From Polytrichum commune (lineage: Eukaryota; Streptophyta; Polytrichopsida; Polytrichales; Polytrichaceae): a stretch of DNA of 64,000 nucleotides. Location of the stretch: assembly GCA_950295325.1 (NCBI GenBank), contig OX485808.1, positions 8,064,501 through 8,128,500 of the forward strand, in the 5' to 3' direction. The number at the start of each line of letters is the position of its first letter. The stretch's first letter is position 1. Of this stretch, positions 44,663 to 56,499 are shown piece by piece. The notes beneath the pieces are model-generated. The model was given only the letters and a program-made list of their open reading frames with translations, had not been told where the DNA came from and made no database searches. The translations under genes and the position numbers were made by a program.

Positions 44663-45479
44663 TAAGCAACTTAGTAGTCCGCCGAGTGCTCCACGAGTTA
44701 ATGATAATAATAATAATGGTTGGTGGCCGAATAAGTTTTGTAAAAGCACAGTGTCCACTGGTGCTGACATTTTTTTTCCCCCCCCCCCAAAATCAGTTAT
44801 TTGAACTTTATAATGTAAGGTCGCATGCCTATTTGAGGGTATCTGTTGTTGGAGCTGTAAAGGGACCTCTACCATTTCTTCATAACAACTCTTACTACGT
44901 CCTACCTCCAAAAGTCCACTTACCAAAACTTGACGCTTCAAGAATCAAGGTTTGTCTCTTTTTAATTTTTGAAACACATTGTTGGGAACTAACAAATCCC
45001 CATTGACATATAAGTGCCGAAAGTCACCAGAATTTGAACCTTGCACCTCAAATATTATAATGCAAGGACTTAGCACAGTCTACTAGAATGTGAAATTCCC
45101 CCTTGGGTTAGAAAACATAAGGCCAACATGCTAATCTCTTCCAGGAGTTCGTCCACCTCTTGGATGATAAGGTTTGCAAACTTGTCTTTGGAGAGGCCAA
45201 TGTTGGCTTGGAGACTGTCTTAACTGTTTAGTGAGCCTCCCGTAAGCCTAATTTGATCATAGGTGTCATTTCTTGCTTGAGAACTATCTCCGAGGGTGTC
45301 TATAAGCCCCTGACTTAACATATGTACGAGAAATGACATTATCTGGTTTACTAGATTGATTATCCCATTTAGTGCGTGTGGTACTAATTCCCGATACACA
45401 CACTAATTTGTCAAATTTTAAAAGTAGTGAGGGCTGAAATGTTTATTAGTGATACTAAATTCATGAATACATGTCACAC
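44663..45479. other. Mixed DNA without a recognised gene
   Basis: A C-run (about 44779-44788) and a weak ORF at 44686-45006 on the plus strand are present, but no family was recognised. This is the left flank of the MULE. Confidence 0.4.
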
Positions 45480-47135
45480 CCACTCACATGGTTTGTTAGA
45501 ATCTACATCAAGCCTACCTCTTGGAGGTGGACTTGAAGCAAATTTCGGCAAATCATGAAACATTATTTATGGTATGCTATATAGGAAAGATTCATCTATG
45601 ACTATTTTTTGGGGCCCTTAGGCCTTCACATTCTATTGTGAAATGAACTCAAACGATCTTGGCCTTTTCAACCAATGAGAGATCTTAGTATGCAATGGTC
45701 ACGGGCCTTCAATCTCGTGTGTGAATCGGCCTTTATAGTAATTTTACTAATGGGTTGCTCCATGTTCTGCCCTAATCTATGGATTGTGTTAGTTTCTTGG
45801 AAGAGTATGCCATTCACATTTTGGAGTTTTTCACTGAGCATGATAGGGTGGCCGTAGAATGTGGACGGGCTCTGCTAGAAAGGCCTTGCCGTGTTTGTGA
45901 GGTAAACATCATGTTGTAGTTGGGGAATGAACTCCATTATCAAAGTAGATGTTGGTGTTGGTTTAGACTTTGCAAAAAGGAGCCTTCATTGAAGCCTTAG
46001 CCTCTGCCACCCTAGTTGAGCAATTATGCCAAGGCCTCCACTCATGCGTGGATGGTGTGTTGACATGCCTCAAGGAGGACCACTCCAATTTGGAAGTGTT
46101 CGTCATGGAGATCAAGGACTCTTGTGAAGGTAGAGAGTTTTCCCCCCACCCCCAACCTTAAGCAACCCTCAATTTAACCTTGAAGCACTACTATATTGGA
46201 TAGTCATGGTAGCACAAGGAGACCTTCAATCTCTTACTAAGTCCTCCCACACAAAGACTAGTCGAATACTAGAATCATCTTACATTCAACATCACATAAG
46301 TTAGACACACATAACACTACCCACTTTGAACCAACAACCCTCCAATGCATAGCACAAAAGGGGGTTCTTATGTTATTGTATTGTTGAGGAACCCACCCTC
46401 ACTACCATACTATGTGTACACCACCTTCCCATTCCACTTCCCAAAACCAACCTCCAATCCAACCTTCATGTTCACAAAACAACCACCATAACATATATAA
46501 AATTAAAATTTATTTTATTTACAAGGAAAACACCTTTGGGTGAGGTAGACTATCATAATAGAAAACTACGTGAAAAAACATAGGGTGAATTTAAGAGCCC
46601 ATACATATTTTTGGGATATTTACTCTAAAAGTTCAAATAATCAAAATGCACAGTCACATGGAACCAACATTTAGTCTAAATTTTTTGTGGCTCACATTCC
46701 AAAAAAGAGTGCCCCCCCCCTCCCCTTTGACTCTTGGGAAAAGGTAAAATGAAATGAAAAACATGGAAAAGGGTGTGTCATGATTACATGCAAAATTTTC
46801 TTAAACAAATTGGATCAATTTGAGTTTGTTAAAACCCATGAAAGTTACTCCAAATCAATTTTGAAGTCATAAATGACCCACTATATTTAGGAGTTTTAGA
46901 AATGAAAAAAGTCTTCTCTCTCTCTTTAGTAACTTTTACATCTCAACTCCAATCTTAAAACTTGACATGACCACCATGATTGTGAAATTTGCAATTGCTA
47001 ACTTTGTAGATTTTGCAATTCCCAATCTGTGTCTACAATAGGATCACTCACAGACCTTACCGACGATGTACAAAAGCTGCACTTTTTCAATCATATTTGT
47101 TGATCATATTCGTTGTGACAACTCTTTGTGCTTTA
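45480..47135 (+). repeat. Left inverted arm of the MULE
   Basis: Homology with the right arm runs from CCACTCACATGGTTTG (outer end) through GGAGGTGGACTTGAAGC, GTGTACACCACCTTCC and AGAGTGCCCCCCC, to CTACAATAGGATCACTCAC and GTGACAACTCTTTGT (inner end). Divergence is moderate, so the arms are not a recent duplication. No protein-coding region is supported here. Confidence 0.8.
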
Positions 47136-47480
47136 GTTGAAGATCAGGTTGGACCACTTTATCAATCCCCAACACGGCATGTTTCCGGGCCGGATCTTGA
47201 CTCTGTTTCTATCCATGTCTGTAATCATCAATGGCGGACGCTAAAGTACCTCCTACGAACTTGTAGGGGGCAGTCCCGGGCAAAAAATGCCATGCCCGCC
47301 TGTCAACGGAGCTGGCAGGTTCGACAGAGTTCAAAGTCATTGTTCCGTCCATCATCTGTCGCACGGATGACGTAGGACGCCACCATGCACAATGCAGTCT
47401 ACAAACACAATTGAAGTCATTCAAGTTCAGGTCCTACACGTTCATGTCCTGCCGATAAACATGGATCTCAGATCTGAAAC

Positions 47481-47893
47481 ATTAGGGTTCCGGGGCGGCG
47501 AGTGTGACAGGGTTTGGGGAATCCCATATGCGCTCCTTCCTCTTGATTCACACACTCTTGTCAACCGAATGACATCACATTGAATGTTGCAACACCTTCC
47601 CTCACATACACAATACACATTAGGGTTCCGGGATGGTGAGTGTGTAAATTTTGATAGATCCCAGATGTGCTCCTTCCTCTTGATCCACACACTCTTGTCA
47701 ACCAAATGACATTGCATTGATTGTTGCAACATCTTCCCTTACATATACAATACACATTAGGGTTCCGGGATGGTGAGTGTGTAAATTTTGATAGATCCCA
47801 GATGTGCTCCTTCCTCTTGATCCACACACTCTTGTTAACCGAATGACATCGCATTGATTGTTGCAACATCTTCCCTCACATATACAATACACA
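47481..47893 (+). repeat. 137-bp tandem repeat upstream of the MULE transposase
   Basis: Three units start at ATTAGGGTTCCGGG (47481, 47619, 47756), with period 137-138 bp. The first is the most diverged and the last is truncated. It ends about 80 bp before the start codon, so it may act as a promoter or subterminal repeat. Minus-strand ORFs across it are repeat translations. Confidence 0.85.
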
Positions 47894-47976
47894 TAGCTCA
47901 ATTGGGTTTAGCACAACTTGGACATGTCTGTTGAGTTAGAGTTGATGGAGGTATAGGGTTTATAGTTTCCAAAGCA

Positions 47977-49921
47977 ATGCATTGTGAAGTGTCCATGGCT
48001 TCATCATCAACACCACAAAAAGCCTTGGAGCATACTGACCCGCCAACATTTTGGGTACATCAAGTTGATATTGTTATGGCTTTGCGAGAGAGCATTCAAA
48101 ATCCTCCCCCTGGCGAGTTTAGGATGGAGGACTTAGTGTGGACAAATCATGTCACCCATGGGAAGGGTAGACACAAAGGTTCAAGAATGGCATTGATTTT
48201 TTGGGATAGGTTAGACGATTTCATCTCAGGCAAGCAACATCACACTCTCTATCCATGCAGATTCAACACTGAGGTCAGTAGGCGAAACTTACCAAACTCG
48301 TTGAGATCACCCCGGGCATACAGTCCTGCTCTTGTAGTAAGGTTTGATTTACTCCTCTATCCTCTTCCATTGTTTGTGGCTCATGATAGGGTTTAGCAAT
48401 GGTGCACTGTCTAGTAACTCAATTTGTCATCCACGTATTTCACATTGTCCTTCATTCTCTATTGAGTATCCTTCATACATTGATCAATGTCCTTTAGCAT
48501 TAGTCAAGGTTTAGGGCCCACGTTTCATTGTGGGGTTGTGTGACAAGTAGATATCGATGCAATTTTGGGCCGGAAGACAAATCTGATGTTGTCCCAGAGG
48601 ACATGCAAGCCCTCCTCAAATCCACCCAGAAACGAAGGACTAAAAAGAATCAAGCCAAACCAAAAAAAGGGAAGAAGGTCATACCTGAGTATGACGCATT
48701 CCCTGTAACCAAATCTGATTCAACTAGTGCCAAGGTTAAGCGTGTGGGAAAAAACATTGGTGGTTTCTCCATTAAGAGAGGATGTTTGCGTTGTTTTTTG
48801 GCGAAACAATCATATCTCGATCCCTCTTTATGCATGTTGGTTTACGAGAACACCATGCACTTCAACGCACGTGGCGAACATTGTCATGGATCAATGGTCA
48901 GTGGGTTCCGATATGCATTAGGTGCGGGTATCTCAGAGGACATGAAATACAAAATAGCTAAAATGCAAGTTTTTGGGCTATCTCCTACACAGATAATGCA
49001 ACAACACACCAAAGAGGTCAGAGAATTGGCTTTGGCTAATGGCCTTGTCACTCGTGATACATTCCTGTTGCCTTCAGATGTTAGGAATATTTGTCGCAAG
49101 CGTGCGGAAGAACTATGGATGAAGCACCCTTCCGATCCGATCAGCGTTCGTATGTGGACAACAAAAAATCCTGACAATGTCTTCTACTATCAAAAACACT
49201 CACTTATGGATTTGAATTCTTCTACTCAGAGTGAAGCTCCCTTCACACTTGGAATACAAACTGAATGGCAACTAGAAATGATGGAAAAATTTGGTCACAA
49301 CAGCGCACTCTCAATTGACGCAACATTTGGGACCATCCAAACACGGGTTAGACACTTTCCTCTTCGTCTTTCACTGTTTAATTATGTCCTTCATAATATA
49401 TGAATGTCAGAGCCAATATATTCATATCATTTGTAATATATGCATGTCGTTCTCTGTATACGGAGGGCCATATATATCCCTCTATGTCATTCGTTGTGAT
49501 ATTCATCTATTCTTGTATCTGTTGGTTTCACATGCGTTTAACTTGTTTGTGTCAGTATCCCCTATATACCGTTATGGTTTTTTATGATTGGAGGAATGAC
49601 ATACTTGTGGCATTCTTCGTCATATCACGAACTCGTGAGCAAGACCTCATACCTGTGCTTCAAGCCCTTCACAACAGAGTTGCCAGAAACAATGCAACTT
49701 GGTCTCCTTCATCCATCATAGTTGACAACGCACAAGCTGAAATCAACACATCGAGGTATTAGCAATCTCCGAACATGTCCTTCAATTTGAACTTTGTGCC
49801 GTAGGGATTGGGATACTTACATTCACTTCCATGTGCAAGCTTGTATGGCCTGCGGCCAAGATCTTCCTCTGCCTTTGGCACGTTCGGAAGGCGTGGGCAA
49901 TAAATGTTATGAAGAAAATAA
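47977..49921 (+). CDS. MULE transposase, truncated by insertion
   Basis: The start is ATG 47977 or 47995. Exon 1 runs to about 48336 (a donor at 48274 is also possible) and covers DLVWTNHVTHGKGRHKGSRM and PCRFN. Exon 2 is about 48504-49346, with a FLYWCH-like zinc-binding region (CLRCFLAKQSYL) and DATFGTIQTR. Exon 3 is 49556-49755 (YPLYTVMVFYDWRN, IIVDNAQAEI). Exon 4 starts at 49805 (KIFLCLWHVRKAWAIN). Junctions 2/3 and 3/4 keep the frame. The DATFGT and VDNAQ motifs supply two of the catalytic acids of the MULE DDE domain. The third acid and the SWIM region are missing, because an E2-family terminus starts at 49922. Confidence 0.75.
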
Positions 49922-50737
49922 CACTATATTCGTTAATCAGAGACTTTGAAAAGTCTCAAAATAAAATATACCCATAGTTTGGGATGTCAATATTGTGAGC
50001 ATACGGAACATTGGGAACATAAGGAACATGATGGTTTACGAATTCACAAGTGAAGAATATTCACATTACTAATAATAGAAAGACCTTGAATTATAATGAA
50101 AACCCCTATTACATGTGGAAAATAACAATTGAATTTTAAAAACAAATAATTTTATGTCATGATAAAGTTTGGGGTGTGCATCCCATATATAAGGTCTTAT
50201 GGAATTGGGTGGCACATCCCAAACGTATGCCACAATTAAATGTAACTACTCTACTAAGTCTATTAAAAACCAAGTCTACTAAGTTTCCATGTTTTTCACC
50301 ATTAATTCCCACTTATGTTATGTTTCTCCATCTTCCGCTTCATATTCATTCTCAACGTCATTTTCTGCAGCTGCAATACGTGCCAAGTTGTCTTTGGCAA
50401 AATCTATATGTTTTTGGGGGATGGTCATTGTTTCTGATTTGGAACCCTTGCGCGGTTTCCAAGCACAAAGTATGGTATCCGTATTTATCCAAACCGGTCC
50501 GTAAATTGAGTCCAATGTCCACTTGAAATTCTTTCTGGTGTCCCAACCTAAATAGGTGCGAAGCATGTTTGGGTCTTTGGTGCTTGGACGGCAACATTCC
50601 ACCTCAATTTGACGAAAGTTGGGGCTAGTTCGAACAAAATTGGGTGAAGACAATGCTTTCACCAACCAAATTGGCTTGGGGTGCTCCTCATCTCCTGCTC
50701 GTACGAGGACCATATAACCTTCGTGGCAACCTCCATT
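49922..50737 (-). mobile_element. Truncated E2-family element inserted in the MULE transposase
   Basis: It starts CACTATATTCGTTAATC and continues as the reverse complement of the E2 right arm, including the GAGACTTTGAAAAGTCTC hairpin and dyads GTTTGGGGTGTGCATCCC. It then covers the E2 C-terminal coding region. Homology ends near 50737, where E2 residue about 898 is encoded, so the left part is lost. Confidence 0.8.
50318..50737 (-). pseudogene. C-terminal remnant of an E2 transposase-like gene
   Basis: Minus-strand frame matching the last ~140 residues of the E2 protein, from CHEGYMVLVRAGDEEHPKPI to the stop, with high similarity throughout (for example MTIPQKHIDFAKDNLARI is identical). No lesions occur within the preserved part. 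It shows that E2 relatives of different age coexist here. Confidence 0.8.
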
Positions 50738-50799
50738 GTAGAGCATGGAGGACGTACCCAATACTAGAAAAGAGAATGAAACCCCACTTCTTAGTAATG

Positions 50800-51160
50800 T
50801 TATGTGAAGTTACTCCTATGTCATTTGTAGGCGTGACTTTTTGTATGACACTTTCTTATGAATAACTAAACAAATATTGTCATGATGATGGATAAGTTCA
50901 TCCATGGGCCAAAATCCTTCCTTCTCTTGTGAGCAACTTGTGATCAAAGATTGTCATGGATGATTGAAATTTGGATGAAAAATCATTGGGTAAGTGACAG
51001 TAATTGCAGCACTTTATATCTATAATCCCCAAAAAAAATTTGAAAGGAATGACACATAATGTTGGGTTAGCATTTAGTGTTGGTGACACTGCACTGTGAT
51101 TTACAAATAGTATTGAGCAAGACATTTAGAATTGGTGACACTAAATATTATATTTAGTGT
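50800..51160 (-). mobile_element. Second copy of the 377-bp MITE-like repeat
   Basis: Reverse-complement copy of 11893-12269. The hairpin CACTAAATATTATATTTAGTG (51139-51159) is intact and the other end near 50800 is eroded. It lies immediately beyond the truncated E2 fragment. Confidence 0.6.
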
Positions 51161-51639
51161 AGTTTTCTCAACACTTTAATTGGAATGTATGTATACGCTT
51201 CTGCATAAACATGGAATCCATATGGCAGCATACATTACAAAGCTCATATGGAACCCATCATAATCCCTAGACAGGCTAAACATCCGCTGCAAAGAGCTAC
51301 AGCAGGAGAAGGGAAAATGAAAGAAAAGAAACAATGGAGATTCCGAGATAATGGTTCCCAAATCCGGTCCCATGAAATCATGTGAAAAGCCTATATAACA
51401 TAGTATATCTTCTTTGAAGTTTCACCAGTTTTTTTATGCCCAAAAATCTCCCAAGACACTGCAACGATGCTTGCACAACTTATTGTTATTTGGGCCCCAT
51501 ATATTTAAGTTAAAATACGTCAAGTCTAGTACATACTTAGCTGGTATATTGATGATTATAGACATGGAGAGAAACAAAGTTAAGATTCGGTCCAGAAACA
51601 TACCAGGTTGGGGATTGAGAAGGTGGTCCAAAATGATGT
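51161..51639. other. Unassigned DNA between the nested insertions and the right MULE arm
   Basis: No continuation of the MULE transposase was recognised in any frame. The missing C-terminus is therefore deleted or too decayed to read. Confidence 0.4.
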
Positions 51640-54231
51640 CAATTAAGTCAACTACAAAGAGTTGTCACAATGAATATTATCAACAAATATGATTGAGTAA
51701 GTGCAGCTTCTGTACATCGTGGGTAGGGTCTGTGAGTGATCCTATTGTAGACACATCCAGCTCCACAATTTGAGCCATTGGATCGGATTGGGAATTGCCT
51801 AATCTACAAAGTTAGCAATTGCAAATTTCACAATCGTGGTGGTCATGTCAAGTTTTAAGACTGGAGTTGAGATGTCAAATTTACTAAAGAGAGAGAGAGA
51901 AGACTTTTTTTTTCAGTTTTAAAACTCTTAAATTTTGTGGGGTCATATATGACTTCAAAATTGACTTGGAGTGACTTTCATGGGTTTAACAAACTCAAAT
52001 TGATCAAATTTGTTTAAGAAAAATTTGCATGTAATCATGACACACCCTTTTCCATGTTTGTCATTTCATTTTACCTTTTTCCAAGAGTCAAAGGGAGGGG
52101 GGCACTCTTTTTTGGAAATGTGAGCCACATGAAATTTTAGACTAAATGGTAGTTCCATGTGACTATGCATTTTGATTATTTGAACTTTTAAAACAAAATA
52201 TCTCAAAAATATGTATGGGCTCTTAAATGCACCCTACGCTTTTCCACGTAATTTTCTATTATGATAGTCTACCTCACCTACATTGTTTATTTTTATTTTG
52301 TAATGGTGGTTGTTTTGTAAAAATGAAGGTTGGATTGGAGGTTGGTTCTGAAGGGTGGAATGGGAAGGTGGTGTACACAAAGTATGTTGGCGAGGGCGGA
52401 TTCCTCAATAGTGAAATAACATAAGAACCCCCGTGTGTGCTATATATTGGAGAGTTTTTGTCGTGCACCTCTCCATGAGGAGTGCCCGCAACGCCATGGG
52501 CACAAGGGGGACCCCAGAGTGACACCCGGACTTCTGGCCCCATTGGTGAGAGGGCCCAAGTGATCCTAGTGTGGGTGAGGGCCCTGGGCGTTGGGAATAC
52601 CTCCCACCCATGGAGGCTCACAGTCACAAGGGTAAGGCCATGAGCTATGAGTAGCTTGTGGTGTTCATATTCTAAAATGCTCAAGAACACCTCAATTGAA
52701 GGTGTGAGCTAAGAGATATGGCAATTTGAGTGGGGCACCGCCTAGGGACAGTGCCATGGGACAATAGTGGGCCGGGAGTGTACCCAGGACTGCCTAGGTT
52801 AGAACAGCCATAACATCCTCAATTCTTGCTTGAATGGGGCAAGTGGGGAGTCTATCAACGTCTACGCAAAAAATAAATGTCGATGAAGTGGTTGCTTGAT
52901 AGAAGTAGAGATCACACAACAAAGTTATGGCGGTCTAAAGTTGTTGGGGGCTTCCAGCCCCACGAACTAAGGGAAAATGTCTACTTGGCCCCAATTCTTA
53001 GGAGAGAGACAAAAGGTTTCTTGACGGTGGGGTAGCGGTCCTCTCAAAGTCCTAGAGGCTTAAATGGGAGAGGCAGTGTTACCAACCAACCCCACCCAAA
53101 GTATATTAGGCAATTATGCTTCAGGTTGTTATAGTGTTGCTTTGGCAACACGATGATTAACTTAGGAGGAGACTTCCACGTATAGAAGTCCACATCTAAC
53201 CATTGGCTACCTACTAAGAGGAGAGTCCCGAATGCATGTGTAGGAGGGTTGGTTACCAAGCCATTAGCTTGGAGGTCCGCAATATGGGGAGCTAACCATG
53301 CACACGTGTAGGATGTGCAGGTTAGTGCTCGTGACACTTGCTAGAGTTGGGAAGCGGTCAAGATAACTTAAGAGGCACTAGCAAGGGGTGCAATAGTTTC
53401 TGGTTCAAAGTGGGTAGTGTTGTGTGTATCTAACTTATATGATGTTGAATGTAAGAGAATTCTAGTATTCAACTAGTCTTTGTGTGGGAGGATTTTTGCA
53501 AGGGTGTGAAGGTCTCCCTGAGCCACCATGAGTGCCCAATATAGTAGTGCTTCAATGTTGGTTCAGGTTGGGGATGGGGGACAAAACCTCTATCTTCTCA
53601 AGAGCCCTTGCTCTCCATGACAAACACTTCCAGATTGAAGTGGTCCTTCCCAAGGCTTGTCAACACACCATCCATGTAGGAGTGGAAGCCTTGGCATAAT
53701 TGCTCAACTAGGGTGGGACATGCCAAGGCTTCAATGGAGGCTTATTTTTGCAAAGTCTAAACCAACAACAACAACTATTTTCATAATGGAGTCCCATTCC
53801 CCAACTAGGATATGATTTTTGCTTAAAAAACAAGGTGAGGCCTTTCTAGTAGAGCCCATCCACATTCTACGGCCACCTTGTCATGCTTGGTGGAACAACT
53901 CCAAAATGTGATTGGCATACTCTTCCAAGAAACTAACACAATCCATAGATTAGGCAGAATATGGAGCAACCCATCAGTACAATTACTATTAGAGTCACTT
54001 CACACATGAGATTGAAGGCCCATCACCATTGCATACTAAGATCTCTCATTGGTTGAAAAGCCGAGATCATCCAAGTTCACTTCAAACTATAAGGTGAAGG
54101 CCTAAGGGCCCCAAAAATAATCATTCCTATATAACAGACTATAGATAATGTTTCATGATCTACCAGAATTTGCTTCAAGTCCACCTCCAAGAGATAAGCT
54201 TGATGCAAATTCTGACAAACCATGTGAGTGG
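51640..54231 (-). repeat. Right inverted arm of the MULE
   Basis: Reverse complement of 45480-47135, but about 0.94 kb longer because of the segment at 52457-53400. After that segment the arms realign at GTTCAAAGTGGGTAG and continue to CAAACCATGTGAGTGG. Confidence 0.8.
52457..53400. repeat. Insertion in the right MULE arm, sharing a repeat with 35210-35395
   Basis: The segment is absent from the left arm between CCTCCAATGCATAGC and TTGAACCAAC. Its first ~190 bp are the reverse complement of 35210-35395. It is GC-richer than its surroundings and has no long ORF. No inverted termini were found; a small inverted pair (CTTGCTAG, CTAGCAAG) occurs near 53340-53385. It is probably a noncoding retro- or DNA element of unknown type. 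Confidence 0.55.
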
Positions 54232-55209
54232 TACGGCCTTTGGATGAGGATCAAGCACTCTCACAATTCCATGGTCATGGCCCTTGGCTTGTGTGTGAAG
54301 TGGCCTTTAGCTTACTTCTAGAATGGGGTGGCAACAAATACAAGTTCCCCCTCCCTATGAGGTCTTTCTCACCTAGACGTCTTCTACTTCGGCTCATACC
54401 CTTGACACTCACTTCCCCTTTAATATATGGGAGATCGATGCCCCTACTTTCCAAAGTCAATATACTGATTATCCCTATTAGTGCATGTTAATATTCAAAC
54501 TTATGCAGTGCCATAACTATTTGACGAGGATGTAATAATGTACCAAACAAGTCATCTATGTTCTATAATGTAGGAACAACCTATTGATTTTTCGTTAGTA
54601 AAACTTGAACTCTTGAGGAAGACGTTATTGCACTATGCACTAATTGGAATAGTCAGTGTATTAAGTTCCCACTATTATTGTAGGTGACAATAGATTACTA
54701 CAGTAGTTAACTGTAGTGCATGTAGCTCTTTTGTTACCATTGAATGAATTGGTAGATTGCTCAGATAAAGGGCCATCAACATTTATCGGCTAGGAAGAAA
54801 ATTCTTTGTTTCCACTAAGATCAAACTTCTCATATTTATTAAGCAATTCGCTTCTTTAGGATAGCAACGAAAGTTGAACACAGATGCAATGACAACAGAC
54901 AATGGATACATTTCCTACCACCTAGATGTTGCGAAAGGTTTAACATGTACCGAATTTTGTCATGTTTTTCCATATCAATTGTAAATGTATACAAGCAGGG
55001 AGGGGGGGGGGGGGGGGCAAAAGTACCCATTCATGTAATTCTGGTTGTTTACATTGAATTCACCTGTAGCCATATTTTTAGCACATTTGATTTTAAATAG
55101 AAAAAAATCAATGTAGAATAGGGAAATTCTATTTTACTCAAAAGATGCCATATATCCTAAAGCAAAATAATTTAATTGCTATCCCATCTACTCTTCCAAA
55201 AACACATAT
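54232..55209. other. Unassigned DNA with a poly-G run
   Basis: No gene is recognised. A run of 16 G occurs at 55002-55017. Bases 54265-54320 resemble 53990-54035 in inverted orientation, so part of the MULE arm may be duplicated outside the element. Confidence 0.4.
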
Positions 55210-56033
55210 CTCGGGGGGGGGGGGGGGGGGCACTGGCGAAAAACGTAGGAACTACGTGCGATAAAATATAGGGTCTTGTATAAAAATTTGGCGTAAAATT
55301 TGTAAAATTATTAGATGTAGTATAGGGTGCTCTGGGATTGTGAAACATGATTATATGTAATATAGCATTTGACAAAACATGATTGAATTACCTAAGTGGT
55401 ACATATAAAATAGCATGGAGAAAAAACGATAGTTTCAAAAATTAAATACTTTGTCACCAAAACATAAAACCAGCCCCACTTTAGACCTTTCGGAAATTGC
55501 ATAAATGAAAAAAAAAATGCCGGCTAATTGCCTAAATACATTAGGAAATGGGGGCTATCAACTGATAAATTTTGCACTCTCTAGGCCCACTCTCGGGTAA
55601 AATTTGAAAAATCCGAACTACCTCCAGAAAGCTCGGCAATTAGTCATTTCCTCTACAGAACTCCCCGGACTCTGCTCCCGCCCTCTCTCGCCCCCGCCTC
55701 CGTCAACCCTAGTTGGCAGACCTCAACTTGGTGCAAGAGTGGCACTCTGCTTCTCCGAGGCCCTGGAACAATCGGAGGATTCGGCTTCCAAACAATCGAA
55801 AACAATCAAGCAATCACCACCGGAAGCCTGGACATATAAGTAATATAGGGTACCATAAAATCAGCCATCCAAGAATTTATAATTACCAATAGGGTGCAGA
55901 TAATCACAACAATTTACCATTATTTCAAAAATTAGCATCCCTTATAATCCTTTCTCATAGGTAAATAGCCCCCATTTTAATAAGTCATTATCGCAGGTGT
56001 ATGCAAAATATACAAGGGAGTGCCCCCCCCGAG
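55210..56033. mobile_element. 824-bp element with CTC-G(n)-CACT termini and 8-bp duplication
   Basis: The left end is CTC, 18 G, CACT; the right end is the reverse complement with 8 G. ACACATAT flanks both sides (55202-55209, 56034-56041), a perfect 8-bp duplication such as hAT elements make. The interior has a GC-rich exon-like stretch (about 55610-55840) open on the plus strand that may be a captured gene fragment. No transposase is encoded. A partial relative lies at 63093-63337. Confidence 0.75.
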
Positions 56034-56499
56034 ACACATATTTGATCTGTAGGGTACATTTGGATTTTAAGTGTTGAATATTACAACATCAAGAGATGTA
56101 TTTCTAATGTTGCAATTTGTGCAAACAAAAAAAATGGTAATCTCAAGCTAATTATTTCATATGAATTTTTCCACGAGACATTTACAAGGGGTCCAATACG
56201 ATCCAAGAGGGATGAGTGTTGAGATGGCAAAATGAGTGCTTTGAGCCTCCATGCTAGATAACCCCTAGATGGAGTTAACCTAGGGGTTGGCCACACATTT
56301 TGGGCAGGGTTTGGAAAAGGCTACCAAGCCGAGGCGGTGCCTCAGCTAACATAGACCTCGATGATATTATGGAGGTCCCTCCCACCTCATTGGGGACCCC
56401 TTCAATGTTTGCACATTAGAGAGCTACATGGGTAGCTCATGGTAGGGTTCCCGGACCTAGGTCTCAACCAATGCCTATCACAAAGCCAAAAGGGCCCAA

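Larger units (their letters stand above)
45480..54231 (+). mobile_element. Mutator-like element (MULE) with long inverted arms, carrying nested insertions
   Basis: Arms at 45480-47135 and 51640-54231 are inverted relative to each other, and between them lies a MULE transposase gene on the plus strand. The right arm holds a 0.94-kb insertion, and the transposase is interrupted at 49922 by an E2-family fragment. Outer ends are CCACTCACATGG and its complement. No 9-bp duplication was found outside them, so the exact termini are uncertain. Confidence 0.65.

Noticed and set aside
52274-52690. Minus-strand ORF of 138 codons in the right MULE arm
   Set aside because: It crosses the arm/insertion junction, and its copy at 35210 is not open in the same way, so it is a chance frame.
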